A stretch of 53,442 bases of DNA from JAICNG01 sp035249985 (GTDB lineage: Bacteria; Gemmatimonadota; Gemmatimonadetes; Gemmatimonadales; Gemmatimonadaceae). The first letter of the stretch is position 1; each line of letters begins with the position of its first letter. The position numbers were made by a program, and so were the translations under genes. This document shows positions 1-8,611 of the stretch, in pieces. The notes under the pieces are model-generated. The model did no database searches and was not told the origin of the DNA. It saw nothing but the letters and a program-made list of their open reading frames with translations. Location: assembly GCA_035249985.1 (NCBI GenBank), contig DATFFP010000038.1, forward strand, positions 1-53,442, written 5' to 3'.

Positions 1-121
1 GGTCCTCAGCGGGACCAGCGGGTCGCGAGTGAGTCGCGGCCCGTCGGTTTTTTTGGACACTGAGGACACTGAGGACCCTGAGGACCCTGAGGACCCTGAG
101 GACCCCCTGAGGACCCTGAGC
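1..121. repeat. GAGGACCCT-type tandem/inverted repeat element, cut by window start
   Basis: From about 55 to 120 the 9-base unit GAGGACCCT (variant GAGGACACT) repeats about seven times head to tail. The first bases of the window (GGTCCTCAGC) are the reverse complement of the unit, so this is probably the end of the same hairpin-type element seen whole near 10456, 15137 and 17826. The array stops at the stop codon of the sugar transferase gene, so it lies downstream of that gene. Folded as RNA it could protect or terminate the transcript; that role is inference. Confidence 0.75.
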
Positions 122-934
122 CTACCAGCCGCCCCTGCGCAAAAGCATGACCGGCACCGTCTTCAGCATGATCCGCACATCCTCGGCGAGACTGCGACGG
201 TCCAGATACTCCAGGTCGTAGCGCACCTTCTGGCGCACGTCGTCGACGCAGGCGTCGTACGAGCGGTTGATCTGCGCCCAGCCGGTGATACCGGGTCTGG
301 CGAGCTGACGTAGCGGGTATTCCTCGATCTCCGTGCGCAGGCGCGCGAAGATGCCGGGACGCTCGGGACGCGGGCCCACGATGTTCATGTCCCCGCGAAC
401 GACGTTGAACAGCTGCGGAAGCTCATCGAGACGGGACGCGCGGAGAAAGCGGCCGATCGGCGTGACACGAGGGTCACTCCGCGTCGCCCACACCGCGCCC
501 GTTCTGCGCTCTGCGTCCGCGCGCATCGTGCGGAACTTGTAGATCGTGAACACTGACCCGCCCAGGTCCTGCGCACGGCGGTCGTAGGGGCGATTCCCAC
601 GCGCCAGGCGACGGTCGATGCCGACGCGCGTCTGCGTGTAGAGGATCGGTCCCGGCGACGACAGCTTGATCGCGAGCGCGATGAGTATGAGCAGAGGCGA
701 CAACAGCACGAGCGCGATCACCGCCAGAGTCACATTCACCACCCGCTCGATGCGCTCGGCGCGCTGCTGCTCCGAGACGCGAGAACGGAAATGCAGGTCG
801 TCGCGAACGATCTCGAGTGGCCGCACGGCCGTCGTCGCGCGTGTAGCCGATGTCGCGTGCGCCCCGTCCACTCGCAGAGTGGGAATCGGGTCGGGAGTGG
901 CGAAAGTGGACAAGGACGTCTCCACGGTTGACAT
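122..934 (-). CDS. Undecaprenyl-phosphate sugar phosphotransferase (EPS initiating transferase)
   Basis: A 270-residue protein of the bacterial sugar transferase family (WcaJ/ExoY/PglC type). It should move a sugar-1-phosphate onto undecaprenyl phosphate in the inner membrane, the first step of EPS repeat-unit assembly. One hydrophobic helix lies at about residues 67-90 (VVNVTLAVIALVLLSPLLI). The cytoplasmic catalytic part follows, with the family motifs KFRTMRADAE, SRLDELPQLFNV and GDMNIVGPRPERP. The length fits the short form that lacks the extra N-terminal helices of WbaP/WcaJ. Its ATG overlaps the stop of the upstream export gene (ATGA), so the two are translationally coupled. The acceptor lipid is family knowledge; the sugar cannot be told. 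Confidence 0.93.
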   Translation of the reverse strand: MSTVETSLSTFATPDPIPTLRVDGAHATSATRATTAVRPLEIVRDDLHFRSRVSEQQRAERIERVVNVTLAVIALVLLSPLLILIALAIKLSSPGPILYTQTRVGIDRRLARGNRPYDRRAQDLGGSVFTIYKFRTMRADAERRTGAVWATRSDPRVTPIGRFLRASRLDELPQLFNVVRGDMNIVGPRPERPGIFARLRTEIEEYPLRQLARPGITGWAQINRSYDACVDDVRQKVRYDLEYLDRRSLAEDVRIMLKTVPVMLLRRGGW

Positions 935-1695
935 CAGGAGCCCCCGATCGCGACGAGGCCGATAGCGACGGCGCTGATCGCCGAGAGCACCGACAGCATG
1001 CTGCTCACCGAGCGGCGCTTGCGCTCACCGACCACGATCTCATCGCCTGCGCGCAGGCCGAGATCCGTCACGGTGCGTCCGGAGGCGACCGCGGTGCGAA
1101 CGGCTTCGTCGCCGATCAGCTCACCGGCGTTACGCCTCACTGAGATACGGGCGAGATCCCCTTCGCTCGACGGCCCGCCCGCGAGCATCACCAGGTCGGT
1201 CATCAGCGCGTCGCCGGCGACGTGGTAGTAGCCCGGCCTCGCGACGGCACCAATGACGGCGACGCGGACCAGCGTGAGCGCTTGCACCTGTGGCTCACGG
1301 ATGTAGCGACCGAGCGCGGTCGTCAGGTGCTGCATGAGATCCTGGCGGAGAACGCCGCGGAGTGAAACGTCGCCGTACTGTCCAAGTGGAAGCACCAGCC
1401 CGGCGCGAACCGGCAACGTGTCGGGAAGCGTCGAGTCTCCCGCGATCCGCAGAACGATCCGGTCGCCGACCTGGAAGTCACCCTCCGCCAGACGGAGCCG
1501 CAGCGCCTGGGCTTCCGACATGAGGCGCGCACGGTTCGCGGCGTCGCTCGTGGCAATCGCCGCCGATTCCGCGTGCTCGGCCATCGTCTCGAGGTTTCGA
1601 CGTGCGGCGGAGGGCTCGCCCACAGGGCGGTCCTGTGCGTTGGCTGATGTCCAGGAAGTCAGGAGTGCCAACGAGAGAGCTGCAGCGAGTCTCAC
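934..1695 (-). CDS. Polysaccharide export protein (Wza-like, SLBB domains)
   Basis: A 253-residue periplasmic or outer-membrane protein starting with a Sec signal peptide (MRLAAALSLALLTSWTSANAQ). After a helical stretch it has the polysaccharide export domain (GDFQVGDRIVLRIAGDSTLPDTL, about residues 74-160) and a soluble-ligand-binding beta-grasp segment (VAVIGAVARPGYYHV, LVMLAGGPSSEGDL). A C-terminal hydrophobic helix (about 228-250) follows. It has no lipobox cysteine, unlike classic Wza. It should form part of the channel exporting the polymer begun by the downstream sugar transferase, with which it overlaps by ATGA. The C-terminal helix may anchor it in a membrane. Confidence 0.9.
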   Translation of the reverse strand: MRLAAALSLALLTSWTSANAQDRPVGEPSAARRNLETMAEHAESAAIATSDAANRARLMSEAQALRLRLAEGDFQVGDRIVLRIAGDSTLPDTLPVRAGLVLPLGQYGDVSLRGVLRQDLMQHLTTALGRYIREPQVQALTLVRVAVIGAVARPGYYHVAGDALMTDLVMLAGGPSSEGDLARISVRRNAGELIGDEAVRTAVASGRTVTDLGLRAGDEIVVGERKRRSVSSMLSVLSAISAVAIGLVAIGGS

Positions 1696-2149
1696 CAGAC
1701 GATACCGAGGAGAGTGAATGGGACCAGGATCCGACGCCCGGGGCGAATGCAGTCTCCGTGCTCACTCACCACCCTCGGTCGGCTTAATGTATAACGAATG
1801 ACGACAACGACTTAGCCGCGAGCGTCAGCGAGGCGAATTCTGAAGTGTCGTCGCTTTGTTGCAGAGGGGCTACAGCGACGAACCACACACTCGGCGGGCA
1901 CGGGCACCGCGACGGCGTGTCGACTCGATCACCATGCGAGCTCCGCCGGGCGTGACACGGCGGTAACGCAGTTGTGGCGGTGGTGCGTCATGCGGGGACG
2001 CGCGGGCGCGGACGGGCAAACTGCTATCGCGAGATCGAGCAAGAAGTTACGGGGAACGCATTTTCCCCGCATGCAACATGCGTCGTTTCTACAAGCTCGC
2101 AGTATCTTTCAGCCCGACGCCGGGCTTCTTGTGGCCTCCACCGCGACAA
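1696..2149. other. Divergent intergenic region between the export operon and a response regulator
   Basis: About 450 bases between divergently read genes, so promoters for both should lie here. At 1854-1863 is CTTTGTTGCA, the same 10-mer that forms one arm of the palindrome upstream of the autokinase gene (5658-5667). Flanking it are GTCGCT and AGCGAC, a loose inverted repeat (about 1850-1895). I could not find a convincing sigma-54 or sigma-70 promoter for the export gene. No protein or RNA gene is apparent. Confidence 0.4.
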
Positions 2150-3088
2150 ATGCGCTCTTCAGCGGGTTCTCAGCGTCCCCCTCTCGTTCTCATTGCCAGC
2201 GACCAGGAATGGTCCGCCCGCTCCCTCGAGAGCATCATCGGTCCCCGCGGGTACGCGGTGCTGCGGGCGTATACCGGTCGTCAGGCAATCGAGATGGCGA
2301 GCCAGTCCCAGCCCGACCTCCTGATCATCGACGTGCGGCTTCCCGACCTCGATGGCATCGATGTCTGCCGTCAGGTTCTGGAGGAGGGGCTTGGAGCGTC
2401 GACGCCCATTGTCGTCACTGCTGCCACGCAGCTGACGCGGAGTCAGCGCCTCGCCGCATACCGCGCCGGTGCGTGGGGGATCTGCAGCCAGCCGCTGGAC
2501 GCCGAGGTGCTCGTGGCGATGCTCGACACGTTCATGCGGAGCAAGCAGGACGTGGAGCGCATGCGCGGGGAGAGCCTGCTGGATGAAGAAACCGGCCTCT
2601 ATAACCTTCGCGGGCTGGTTCGACGCGCGCGCGAGCTCGGGGCTATCGCTTTTCGTCAGCACGAATCGCTCGCCTGCGTGGCGCTCTCGCCGCGACGCCC
2701 GACACAGCCTGGCGACTCGCCAGAAGATGTAACTGACGATCTCGCGTTGCGCGTCGGAGACGTCGTGCGCCGCGCGGGACGCGCGTCGGATGCGATCGGT
2801 CGGCTCGGTCCGGCTGACTTCGTCATCATCGCGCCCGCGACTCGGGCCGAGGGAGCGCGGCGCATCGTCGAGCGGCTCTCCGATGTCGTGTCGCGTGAGC
2901 CGCTGGACGAGGGCGAGCCGGTGAAGCTGGCCGGTGGTTACTACGCGGTCGACGATTTCGCCGAAGCCGCGGTGGATGCGGAGGAGATGGTGCTTCGCGC
3001 CGCCGCAGCCCTGCGCCATGGCCGAAACACAGAGGCCGAGCCTTCGATCGTCGCCTTCGAGGAGATCAGTCTCCAGGACGCCCCGTAA
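2150..3088 (+). CDS. Response regulator with degenerate receiver and degenerate GGDEF domain
   Basis: A 312-residue protein (336 if an ATG at 2078 is used; I prefer 2150 because it sits 11 residues before the first receiver strand). Residues about 12-130 form a CheY-like receiver with the phospho-acceptor aspartate in LLIIDVRLPDLDG. The usual acidic pair near the N-terminus is reduced to SDQE, and the conserved lysine of the KP motif is glutamine (ICSQPLD). The C-terminal half has the start of a GGDEF domain (DEETGLYNLRGL) but has LGPADF where GGDEF belongs, so diguanylate cyclase activity is unlikely. It sits between EPS genes and overlaps the autokinase gene by 23 bases tail to tail. A regulatory or scaffolding role in EPS output is inference. 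Confidence 0.8.
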   Translation: MRSSAGSQRPPLVLIASDQEWSARSLESIIGPRGYAVLRAYTGRQAIEMASQSQPDLLIIDVRLPDLDGIDVCRQVLEEGLGASTPIVVTAATQLTRSQRLAAYRAGAWGICSQPLDAEVLVAMLDTFMRSKQDVERMRGESLLDEETGLYNLRGLVRRARELGAIAFRQHESLACVALSPRRPTQPGDSPEDVTDDLALRVGDVVRRAGRASDAIGRLGPADFVIIAPATRAEGARRIVERLSDVVSREPLDEGEPVKLAGGYYAVDDFAEAAVDAEEMVLRAAAALRHGRNTEAEPSIVAFEEISLQDAP

Positions 3089-5501
3089 CTCCCGCGATCA
3101 GCGGAGTCTCTCCGGCGTCTTCATCGGACTCGAGCGCGTACTCGTCGAGATATCCGTAGTACCGATAGGCGCCCTCGGCACGATAGTCGTTGAGCACCGC
3201 TCCGACGATCTCCACCGGCATCCGATCCATTAGCGCAAGCTTCGCCTGCGTCGTGCGCCGGTCGGTCACGCCCGTCTTCATCACGAGAATGACGCGTCCG
3301 GCAACGGCGGAGAGTGCGTATGGATCGATTCCGGCGCTCAGGGGCGCGCTGTCGATGATGATCGCGTCGAAGCGCGGCTTGAGCTGATCGATCAACCGCA
3401 CCATCGCCTGCGACGCGAGAAGCTCCGGCGCCTGGCTGCGACGTGCGCCGCACGGCATCACCGTGAGGTTGCTGTGCGCAACGGAACGAAGAACGTCCTC
3501 CACCGGGCTCGCGCCGCCAAGAAATTCCACCAGCCCCGGCCTGCGGTCGATGCCGAAGCAGGCGTGCACCTGACCGCGGCGAACGTCACCGTCGATGAGC
3601 AGGGTGCGATAGCCGGCGTCAGCGAATGAGAGCGCCAGGTTCGACGACACCAGTGACTTGCCATCGCCCGGGCTGGGACTCGTGACGGTGACGACGATCG
3701 GCGGCGGCGCCTGAAGGGCGTGCGTCAGCGTGAGGCGAACCGTTCGGAACGCTTCGACCACCTGCGTGGCGGTCGCGAAGCGCACCGCTTCCTTCTCGGT
3801 CTGCTTGATGGTCGGAATGGCACCGAGCACTTCGAGGCCGAGCTCGTTCGTCACCTGATCGGGATAGCGAACGCGCGGATCGACGCGATCGAGCAGGATC
3901 GCGAGCGCGATCGATGCACCGATGCTGCCGACGATCGCCATGAGAATGATGCGAATCGCGGCGTCATTCGTTGGCCGCTGCGGAGCGACGGCGGAGTCGA
4001 GCAGCTGCACGTCGGGGACGGCGCTCGCCTCGGCGAGTCGTGCCTCCTCGAAGCGAGACTGGAGGGATGTATACAGGTTCTCGGCGACTGCCACGTTCCG
4101 GCGCAGGCGCATTTCCTCGATCGTGCGAGCGGGAATCGCGCGCAGCTCGCTCGATGCGCTCTTGAGGCGCCGGTCGAGATCGGCCTCGCGGAGCTGAAGC
4201 TGTGTGAGAAGTGCCGAGCCAAGCTCCGGAATCGTGTTGGTGCGGAGCGACCGCACCGCCTGGTCGAGATCCTTCACCATCTTGTGCTCGTCCGTATAAA
4301 GCTGACGCGCACCCCGAAGCTGCGCTTCCTTGGCGTTGAGCTCGGAGAGCGCATCGCGCAGGCCTTCGGAGCTCGCGAGCACGGTCGGAACCGAGAGGAA
4401 CGCCTCGGCCGACACGCGGCCTCCGCGCGCTTCGGCGACGATGCGCTCGAGGGCTTCGCGATCGCGCCTCAGCTCGTCGAACTGGACGCGCTGATTGAAG
4501 AAGTTGTTGAATACGGGGTCGCGCGTCTCCTCGAGCCCGCCTGCGACAGGCACGCCCTCGGAGGGCTGCGTGATGGTGTTGACGCGGAAGCTTTCGAGCG
4601 AGATCTCGGCGGCGTCGAGCTGTCGCTTGGCGTAGTCGAGCTGCTCGCGAAGGATGCGCGCGAACTCGATGAGATTGCGCTTCTTGAGACGTGCGGCCGC
4701 GTCCAGAAACTCGCCGACCCAGCCATTGAGGATGGCCGCGGTCTTCGCCGACTCGTGTCCGGTGAGCCACACGCGCATGAAGTTGCTCGCGCGACCGTCG
4801 GGTGAGCGCGGGATCGTTGCGCCAACACGTTCCGTCAGGCCAAAGGTGGCCTCGCGCGGAGTAATCACCTCGAAGGCGATCACGCGGTCGGCACCGAGGT
4901 GCTCAGCCGAGGGGGCCCAGCGAAACCCCAGTGTGCGTCCGACGGAGTCTCCGACTACCCCATCCTCGAGCCAACGTCCTTCCGACGTCATCAACGCGTA
5001 CTTGCCGTCCGAGCCGATGTTCAGCTGGTACTGGCCCGGCTGGAACCGCTCGGCGAGCTCGAAGCTCGAGAACGCCGCGGAGTCCTGGGCGGGAGCGTTG
5101 AGGTAGAGGCGCATCGACCGCACCACAGGGTCGAGGATGGCGCCGCTTCGGAAGAGCTCGAGCCAGCCGGATGAATAGAGCAGCTCATCGGCGCGGATCG
5201 GACCGCGGCTTTGCTGCTCGGGGGATTCGTTGGAGATCCAGATCGTCGCCTGGACGCGGTACTCGGGTCGCTGCATGCGGGCGACGCCGAACCCGGCGGC
5301 CGAGCCAATGGCGATCACGATCGCGATGAGCAGCTTGCTCCGCTTGATCGCCGAGATGTAGCGATACCACGCCACGCCCTCCCGCTGAGGCGCTACGGCC
5401 CCGCCCAGTTGAGCGGGCGGCACGGAAACAGCCGGCGTGTACGCGCGATCTGGGTGGGCTGGGAGATTGCTGACCGACGGCGGGGGCGGCAACGCTGGCA
5501 T
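3066..5501 (-). CDS. Wzc-like polysaccharide co-polymerase and tyrosine autokinase (BY-kinase)
   Basis: An 811-residue inner-membrane protein. The N-terminal transmembrane helix (about 56-75, LLIAIVIAIGSAAGF) leads into a Wzz chain-length domain and long periplasmic coiled coil. A second transmembrane helix (about 530-550) is followed by a cytoplasmic BY-kinase domain with Walker A (PSPGDGKS, about residue 610), Walker A' (LLIDGDVRRG) and Walker B (IIIDSAPL, about 714). The C-terminus has the tyrosine cluster (YRYYGYLDEY) that is autophosphorylated in this family. It controls polymer length and export with the Wza-like protein. Its 3' end overlaps the convergent response regulator. Upstream lie a candidate sigma-54 promoter (5573-5588) and a palindrome (5646-5666). 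Confidence 0.93.
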   Translation of the reverse strand: MPALPPPPSVSNLPAHPDRAYTPAVSVPPAQLGGAVAPQREGVAWYRYISAIKRSKLLIAIVIAIGSAAGFGVARMQRPEYRVQATIWISNESPEQQSRGPIRADELLYSSGWLELFRSGAILDPVVRSMRLYLNAPAQDSAAFSSFELAERFQPGQYQLNIGSDGKYALMTSEGRWLEDGVVGDSVGRTLGFRWAPSAEHLGADRVIAFEVITPREATFGLTERVGATIPRSPDGRASNFMRVWLTGHESAKTAAILNGWVGEFLDAAARLKKRNLIEFARILREQLDYAKRQLDAAEISLESFRVNTITQPSEGVPVAGGLEETRDPVFNNFFNQRVQFDELRRDREALERIVAEARGGRVSAEAFLSVPTVLASSEGLRDALSELNAKEAQLRGARQLYTDEHKMVKDLDQAVRSLRTNTIPELGSALLTQLQLREADLDRRLKSASSELRAIPARTIEEMRLRRNVAVAENLYTSLQSRFEEARLAEASAVPDVQLLDSAVAPQRPTNDAAIRIILMAIVGSIGASIALAILLDRVDPRVRYPDQVTNELGLEVLGAIPTIKQTEKEAVRFATATQVVEAFRTVRLTLTHALQAPPPIVVTVTSPSPGDGKSLVSSNLALSFADAGYRTLLIDGDVRRGQVHACFGIDRRPGLVEFLGGASPVEDVLRSVAHSNLTVMPCGARRSQAPELLASQAMVRLIDQLKPRFDAIIIDSAPLSAGIDPYALSAVAGRVILVMKTGVTDRRTTQAKLALMDRMPVEIVGAVLNDYRAEGAYRYYGYLDEYALESDEDAGETPLIAGVTGRPGD

Positions 5502-5572
5502 GAAGACCTGCGGTTGAAAGTCTGAACCAGGTGTAGTGTGCTGTGGTTTCCACCCGGCAGCCCCCGCGGGAA

Positions 5573-5588
5573 CGCAATATTAGGCCCA
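5573..5588 (-). promoter_or_regulatory. Candidate sigma-54 promoter of the autokinase gene
   Basis: On the minus strand the sequence TGGGCCTAATATTGCG keeps the sigma-54 spacing GG-N10-GC, with an intact TGG at -24 and TTGC at -12 (consensus TGGCACG-N4-TTGCW). The CACG part is poorly kept, so it would be a moderate site. The start point would be near 5562, about 60 bases before the ATG. The adjacent divergent gene encodes a sigma-54 activator, which makes the assignment plausible. Confidence 0.5.
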
Positions 5589-5645
5589 TGCCCCGGCACC
5601 TTTTCTCGGGCCGAAATGGGTGAAATCGGCGAGTCTATGGTGCAG

Positions 5646-5666
5646 TGCAACAACGACTTTGTTGCA
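5646..5666. promoter_or_regulatory. Perfect palindrome, candidate activator-binding site
   Basis: TGCAACAA-N5-TTGTTGCA, two perfect 8-base arms around CGACT. It lies about 95 bases upstream of the predicted sigma-54 start of the autokinase gene, a usual distance for an enhancer bound by an NtrC-type activator, and also upstream of the activator gene itself. Half of it recurs at 1854-1863 before the export operon, and TTGC/GCAACA-rich sequence recurs at about 14128-14157. Confidence 0.55.
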
Positions 5667-5708
5667 TTTGCGAAACACCTGGCTGTTGTTTCCGCTCAAC
5701 GATGTGGC

Positions 5709-5738
5709 TTGACAAGCGCCACAGGGGCCCAATATTGT
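5709..5738 (+). promoter_or_regulatory. Candidate sigma-70 promoter of the sigma-54 activator gene
   Basis: TTGACA (5709-5714), an 18-base spacer and TATTGT (5733-5738). The -35 is perfect and the -10 moderate. Transcription would start near 5745, leaving a leader of almost 90 bases before the ATG at 5833. Confidence 0.4.
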
Positions 5739-5832
5739 TGCCTGCCCCCCACCACACGGGCCGAAGCTTTGCGTTCGGTCCGGCTCACACCTCCGTCGCA
5801 CCGCGCCTCGTTCCTCGCCTAGAGGGAGCGTC

Positions 5833-7353
5833 ATGTCGAGTCAATTAGTCGAGCAAAGCGAATACACAGCTGTCGCTGACACGCAGCGGGATCCTCTTTC
5901 CATCCCGCCTGAAGTCAAAGCCTCCATCTCCATCCTGGTCGTCGACGATGACCGCACCCTCCGCGAAGGGTGCGCGAGCGTCCTCCAGATCGATGGGTTC
6001 AACGTCGCCTTCACCGGCCGGGGGGATGAGGCGGTCGAGATGGTGAAGCGCCGCAAGTACGACATCATTCTCGTCGACCTCTACATGACGCCGGTCTCGG
6101 GAATGGACGTCCTCAAGGCGGCGCTGGCAGCCCACAAGGACACCATCGTCGTCGTCATGACCGGTAACCCGAGCGTGACCACGAGCATCGAGGCGCTTCG
6201 CGCCGGGGCCTGGGACTACCTGCCCAAGCCGTTCTCGGCGACGCATCTCCAGGTGCTGGTCGGCCGGGCCTCGCATGCGGTCATGGTCGCGCGCGAAACG
6301 CGCGATCTTCGTTTCCAGCTGCTCAAGCAGAATGGAAACAGCGACAAGATCGCTCTGCTCGGCGTCTCGCCGGCCTTCCGCAAGGCGGTGGATCTCGCCA
6401 GGAAGGTAGCCCCGACGGACGCGTCGGTGATGATCACCGGCGAAAGCGGTACCGGAAAGGAGCTCATCGCCCAGTTCATTCACCGGCATAGTCGCCGGGC
6501 CAGCCGGAAGCTCGTTCCGGTGAACTGCGCCGCGCTCCCCGAGCCGTTGCTCGAGTCGGAGATGTTCGGCCACAAGAAGGGTGCTTTCACGGGCGCCGAT
6601 CGCGACAAGCCCGGCTTGCTCGAGGTCGCCAACGGCGGAACGTTCTTCCTCGATGAGCTCACCGAGATGTCGCAGCCGCTTCAGGCGAAGCTGCTTCGCG
6701 TCATTCAGGACGGCGTGGTTCGCCGGGTGGGCAGCGAGAACCAGGATGCCGTCGTCGACGTCCGGTTCATCTCCGCGACCAACCGCGACCCACAGGACGC
6801 GGTGAAGCAGTCGATTCTGCGCGAGGATCTGTTCTATCGCCTCCGGGTGGTTCCCATTCAGCTGCCGCCGCTGCGGAAGCGTCTCGAGGACATCCCGCTC
6901 CTCGCCAACCACTTCCTCGCTTACTATTGGGAGCGTCATCGTTCGACGGGCGAGCTGGCGCCGAAGCTCACGGAGGGTGCGGTCGACTTCCTCCGCTCGA
7001 AGCCCTGGCGCGGAAACGTGCGCGAGCTGCAGAACGTCATCGAGCACGTCGCGGTGCTTGCCGAGCCCAACCAGCCCATCGAGCCGAGCGACATTCCGAT
7101 TTATGATGAGCCTACTGGCGAAATCGCGTCAGACGGGTCCATGCCCACGGGGATTCTGAATGACGCCTACCACCCCGCGAAGGACCGGCTCATTGCGCAC
7201 TTCGAGAAAGAGTATCTCTCGCGTCTCGTTTCGAGGGCCGGCGGCAACATGTCAAAGGCGGCGCGCCTTGCGAGCATCGATCGGACGACGTTATACCGTC
7301 TTATGGAGAAGCATAACTTCCAGCGGAACGAGCTCACCGGATTCGGGGAGTGA
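5833..7353 (+). CDS. NtrC-family sigma-54-dependent response regulator
   Basis: A 506-residue activator with three domains. The receiver (about residues 34-150) has phospho-acceptor D82 (ILVDLYMTP). The AAA+ domain (about 175-400) has Walker A GESGTGKE (203-210), the sigma-54 contact loop GAFTGA (250-255) and FLDEL. A C-terminal Fis-type helix-turn-helix follows (MSKAARLASIDRTTLYRLM). The start is fixed by a good ribosome site, GAGGGAG, six bases before the ATG. The kinase gene downstream overlaps its stop codon, giving a two-component pair. By analogy with PrsK/PrsR systems that drive EPS and surface-protein genes through RpoN, it probably activates the sigma-54 promoters at 5573-5588 and 14226-14241; that is inference. 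Confidence 0.93.
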   Translation: MSSQLVEQSEYTAVADTQRDPLSIPPEVKASISILVVDDDRTLREGCASVLQIDGFNVAFTGRGDEAVEMVKRRKYDIILVDLYMTPVSGMDVLKAALAAHKDTIVVVMTGNPSVTTSIEALRAGAWDYLPKPFSATHLQVLVGRASHAVMVARETRDLRFQLLKQNGNSDKIALLGVSPAFRKAVDLARKVAPTDASVMITGESGTGKELIAQFIHRHSRRASRKLVPVNCAALPEPLLESEMFGHKKGAFTGADRDKPGLLEVANGGTFFLDELTEMSQPLQAKLLRVIQDGVVRRVGSENQDAVVDVRFISATNRDPQDAVKQSILREDLFYRLRVVPIQLPPLRKRLEDIPLLANHFLAYYWERHRSTGELAPKLTEGAVDFLRSKPWRGNVRELQNVIEHVAVLAEPNQPIEPSDIPIYDEPTGEIASDGSMPTGILNDAYHPAKDRLIAHFEKEYLSRLVSRAGGNMSKAARLASIDRTTLYRLMEKHNFQRNELTGFGE

Positions 7354-8540
7354 CCGTTCGCTCGTCCGGCGTTGGAACGACCCACCTCCGCCCTACGACC
7401 AGGGTGGCAGCGCGTCCTAGCGGCGACTTCGTTGGAGGCGAGTTTGCGCCTCCACGCATCTCCGGCGAGCTCGCCAAGCTCGCCGAGTTCGGGATCGGTG
7501 CGTGCATCGCCGACGTGCTGGAGCGCGCGGCGCACGAGGTACGCGATGGGTGGGACTCCAACGAGGACGGGTCTACCACCGACGAGGTGCGTGAACGCAT
7601 CGCGTGGCTTTGCAAGGCGGTCACCGAGGCAGCCACCGGCGGTGAGCCCGGGTTGCTTGAAATCGCCGCTCCGCTCCCCGGTCGAAAGATGCTCGAGCGC
7701 CTGCGCGGCGCCTTTCTCAACGAGCTGACCAACCTCGACGGCTCAGCAAGCGCCGAAGCGGTTCATGTGCTGCGGGCGATCGAGCGGGTGCAGGCTGCGC
7801 TCGATCGCGACAGCGCGCAGCGCTTTGCGAACAAGCTCTCAGGTCCCGATGGTCTCGAGATGGTGGTGGAGGTTGCGCACGACCTTCGCTCGCCGCTCGC
7901 GTCGGTTCTGTTCCTCGCGGAAACGCTCCGAAAGGGACAAAGCGGCGCGATCAATCCCATTCAGGAGCGGCAGCTCGGCCTCGTCTATAGCGCCGCCTTC
8001 GGGTTGAGCGCGCTGGCGAGCGACGTGATCGAGCTCGTGCGGGGTGGTGAGCGCCTCATGGACCTGCACCCCGTTCCGTTCTCCGTCGCCGAGACCCTGC
8101 AGTCGGTTCGTGACATCGTTCTCCCGATTGCCGAAGAAAAGGGACTGACGGTGAAAGTCATCCGCCCCGACTCCGACTCGAGAGTAGGTCACCCGGCGGC
8201 ACTGAGCCGTGTCCTCCTCAACCTCACGACGAACGCGCTCAAGTTCACGTCGGAGGGGCACGTCGAGGTCACCTGCAAAGCGGTGACGAGATCGCGTATC
8301 GAGTTCTCGGTGAGGGACACCGGGCGCGGGATTCCCGCCGAGGTGCTGCCAACGTTGTTCGATGCGTTCCGGCGCCGCGTCAAGCCGGGCCAGTTCACGT
8401 TCTCGAGCGCGGGACTTGGCCTGTCGATCTGCCGCAAGCTCGTGAGCCGGATGGGCGGGGAGCTTCGCGTCGACACCGCGCCCGGCCAGGGCACTCGGTT
8501 CCACTTCGAGCTCGAGCTGCCGCTCTCGTCGCGCTCGTAA
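7350..8540 (+). CDS. Sensor histidine kinase, partner of the sigma-54 activator
   Basis: A 396-residue kinase starting at GTG that overlaps the regulator's stop codon (GTGA). It has no transmembrane helix, so it is a soluble cytoplasmic kinase. The N-terminal 150 residues are helical and not assigned. The H-box is EVAHDLRSPLAS with H177. The ATPase domain has the N-box NLTTNALKFT, G1 box VRDTGRGIP and G2 box SSAGLGLSI. It should phosphorylate D82 of the upstream regulator; what it senses is not visible. A start further inside is possible because the first 40 residues look unstructured. Confidence 0.9.
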   Translation: MTVRSSGVGTTHLRPTTRVAARPSGDFVGGEFAPPRISGELAKLAEFGIGACIADVLERAAHEVRDGWDSNEDGSTTDEVRERIAWLCKAVTEAATGGEPGLLEIAAPLPGRKMLERLRGAFLNELTNLDGSASAEAVHVLRAIERVQAALDRDSAQRFANKLSGPDGLEMVVEVAHDLRSPLASVLFLAETLRKGQSGAINPIQERQLGLVYSAAFGLSALASDVIELVRGGERLMDLHPVPFSVAETLQSVRDIVLPIAEEKGLTVKVIRPDSDSRVGHPAALSRVLLNLTTNALKFTSEGHVEVTCKAVTRSRIEFSVRDTGRGIPAEVLPTLFDAFRRRVKPGQFTFSSAGLGLSICRKLVSRMGGELRVDTAPGQGTRFHFELELPLSSRS

Positions 8541-8611
8541 GCCCTCCGGCAATGCGCCGGCGTGGCGGACTTCCTGGAAACAGTAGACGTGTCAGTGGCG
8601 TAGAGGAGCGC

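Noticed and set aside
29..313. Plus-strand open frame encoding acidic TEDPEDPEDP repeats
   Set aside because: It is the translation of the GAGGACCCT array followed by the antisense of the sugar transferase gene; no start site or family supports it.
1760..1773. Possible sigma-54 promoter before the export operon
   Set aside because: Only the GG-N10-GC spacing is kept on the minus strand; the CACG and TT positions mismatch, so chance is the better explanation.
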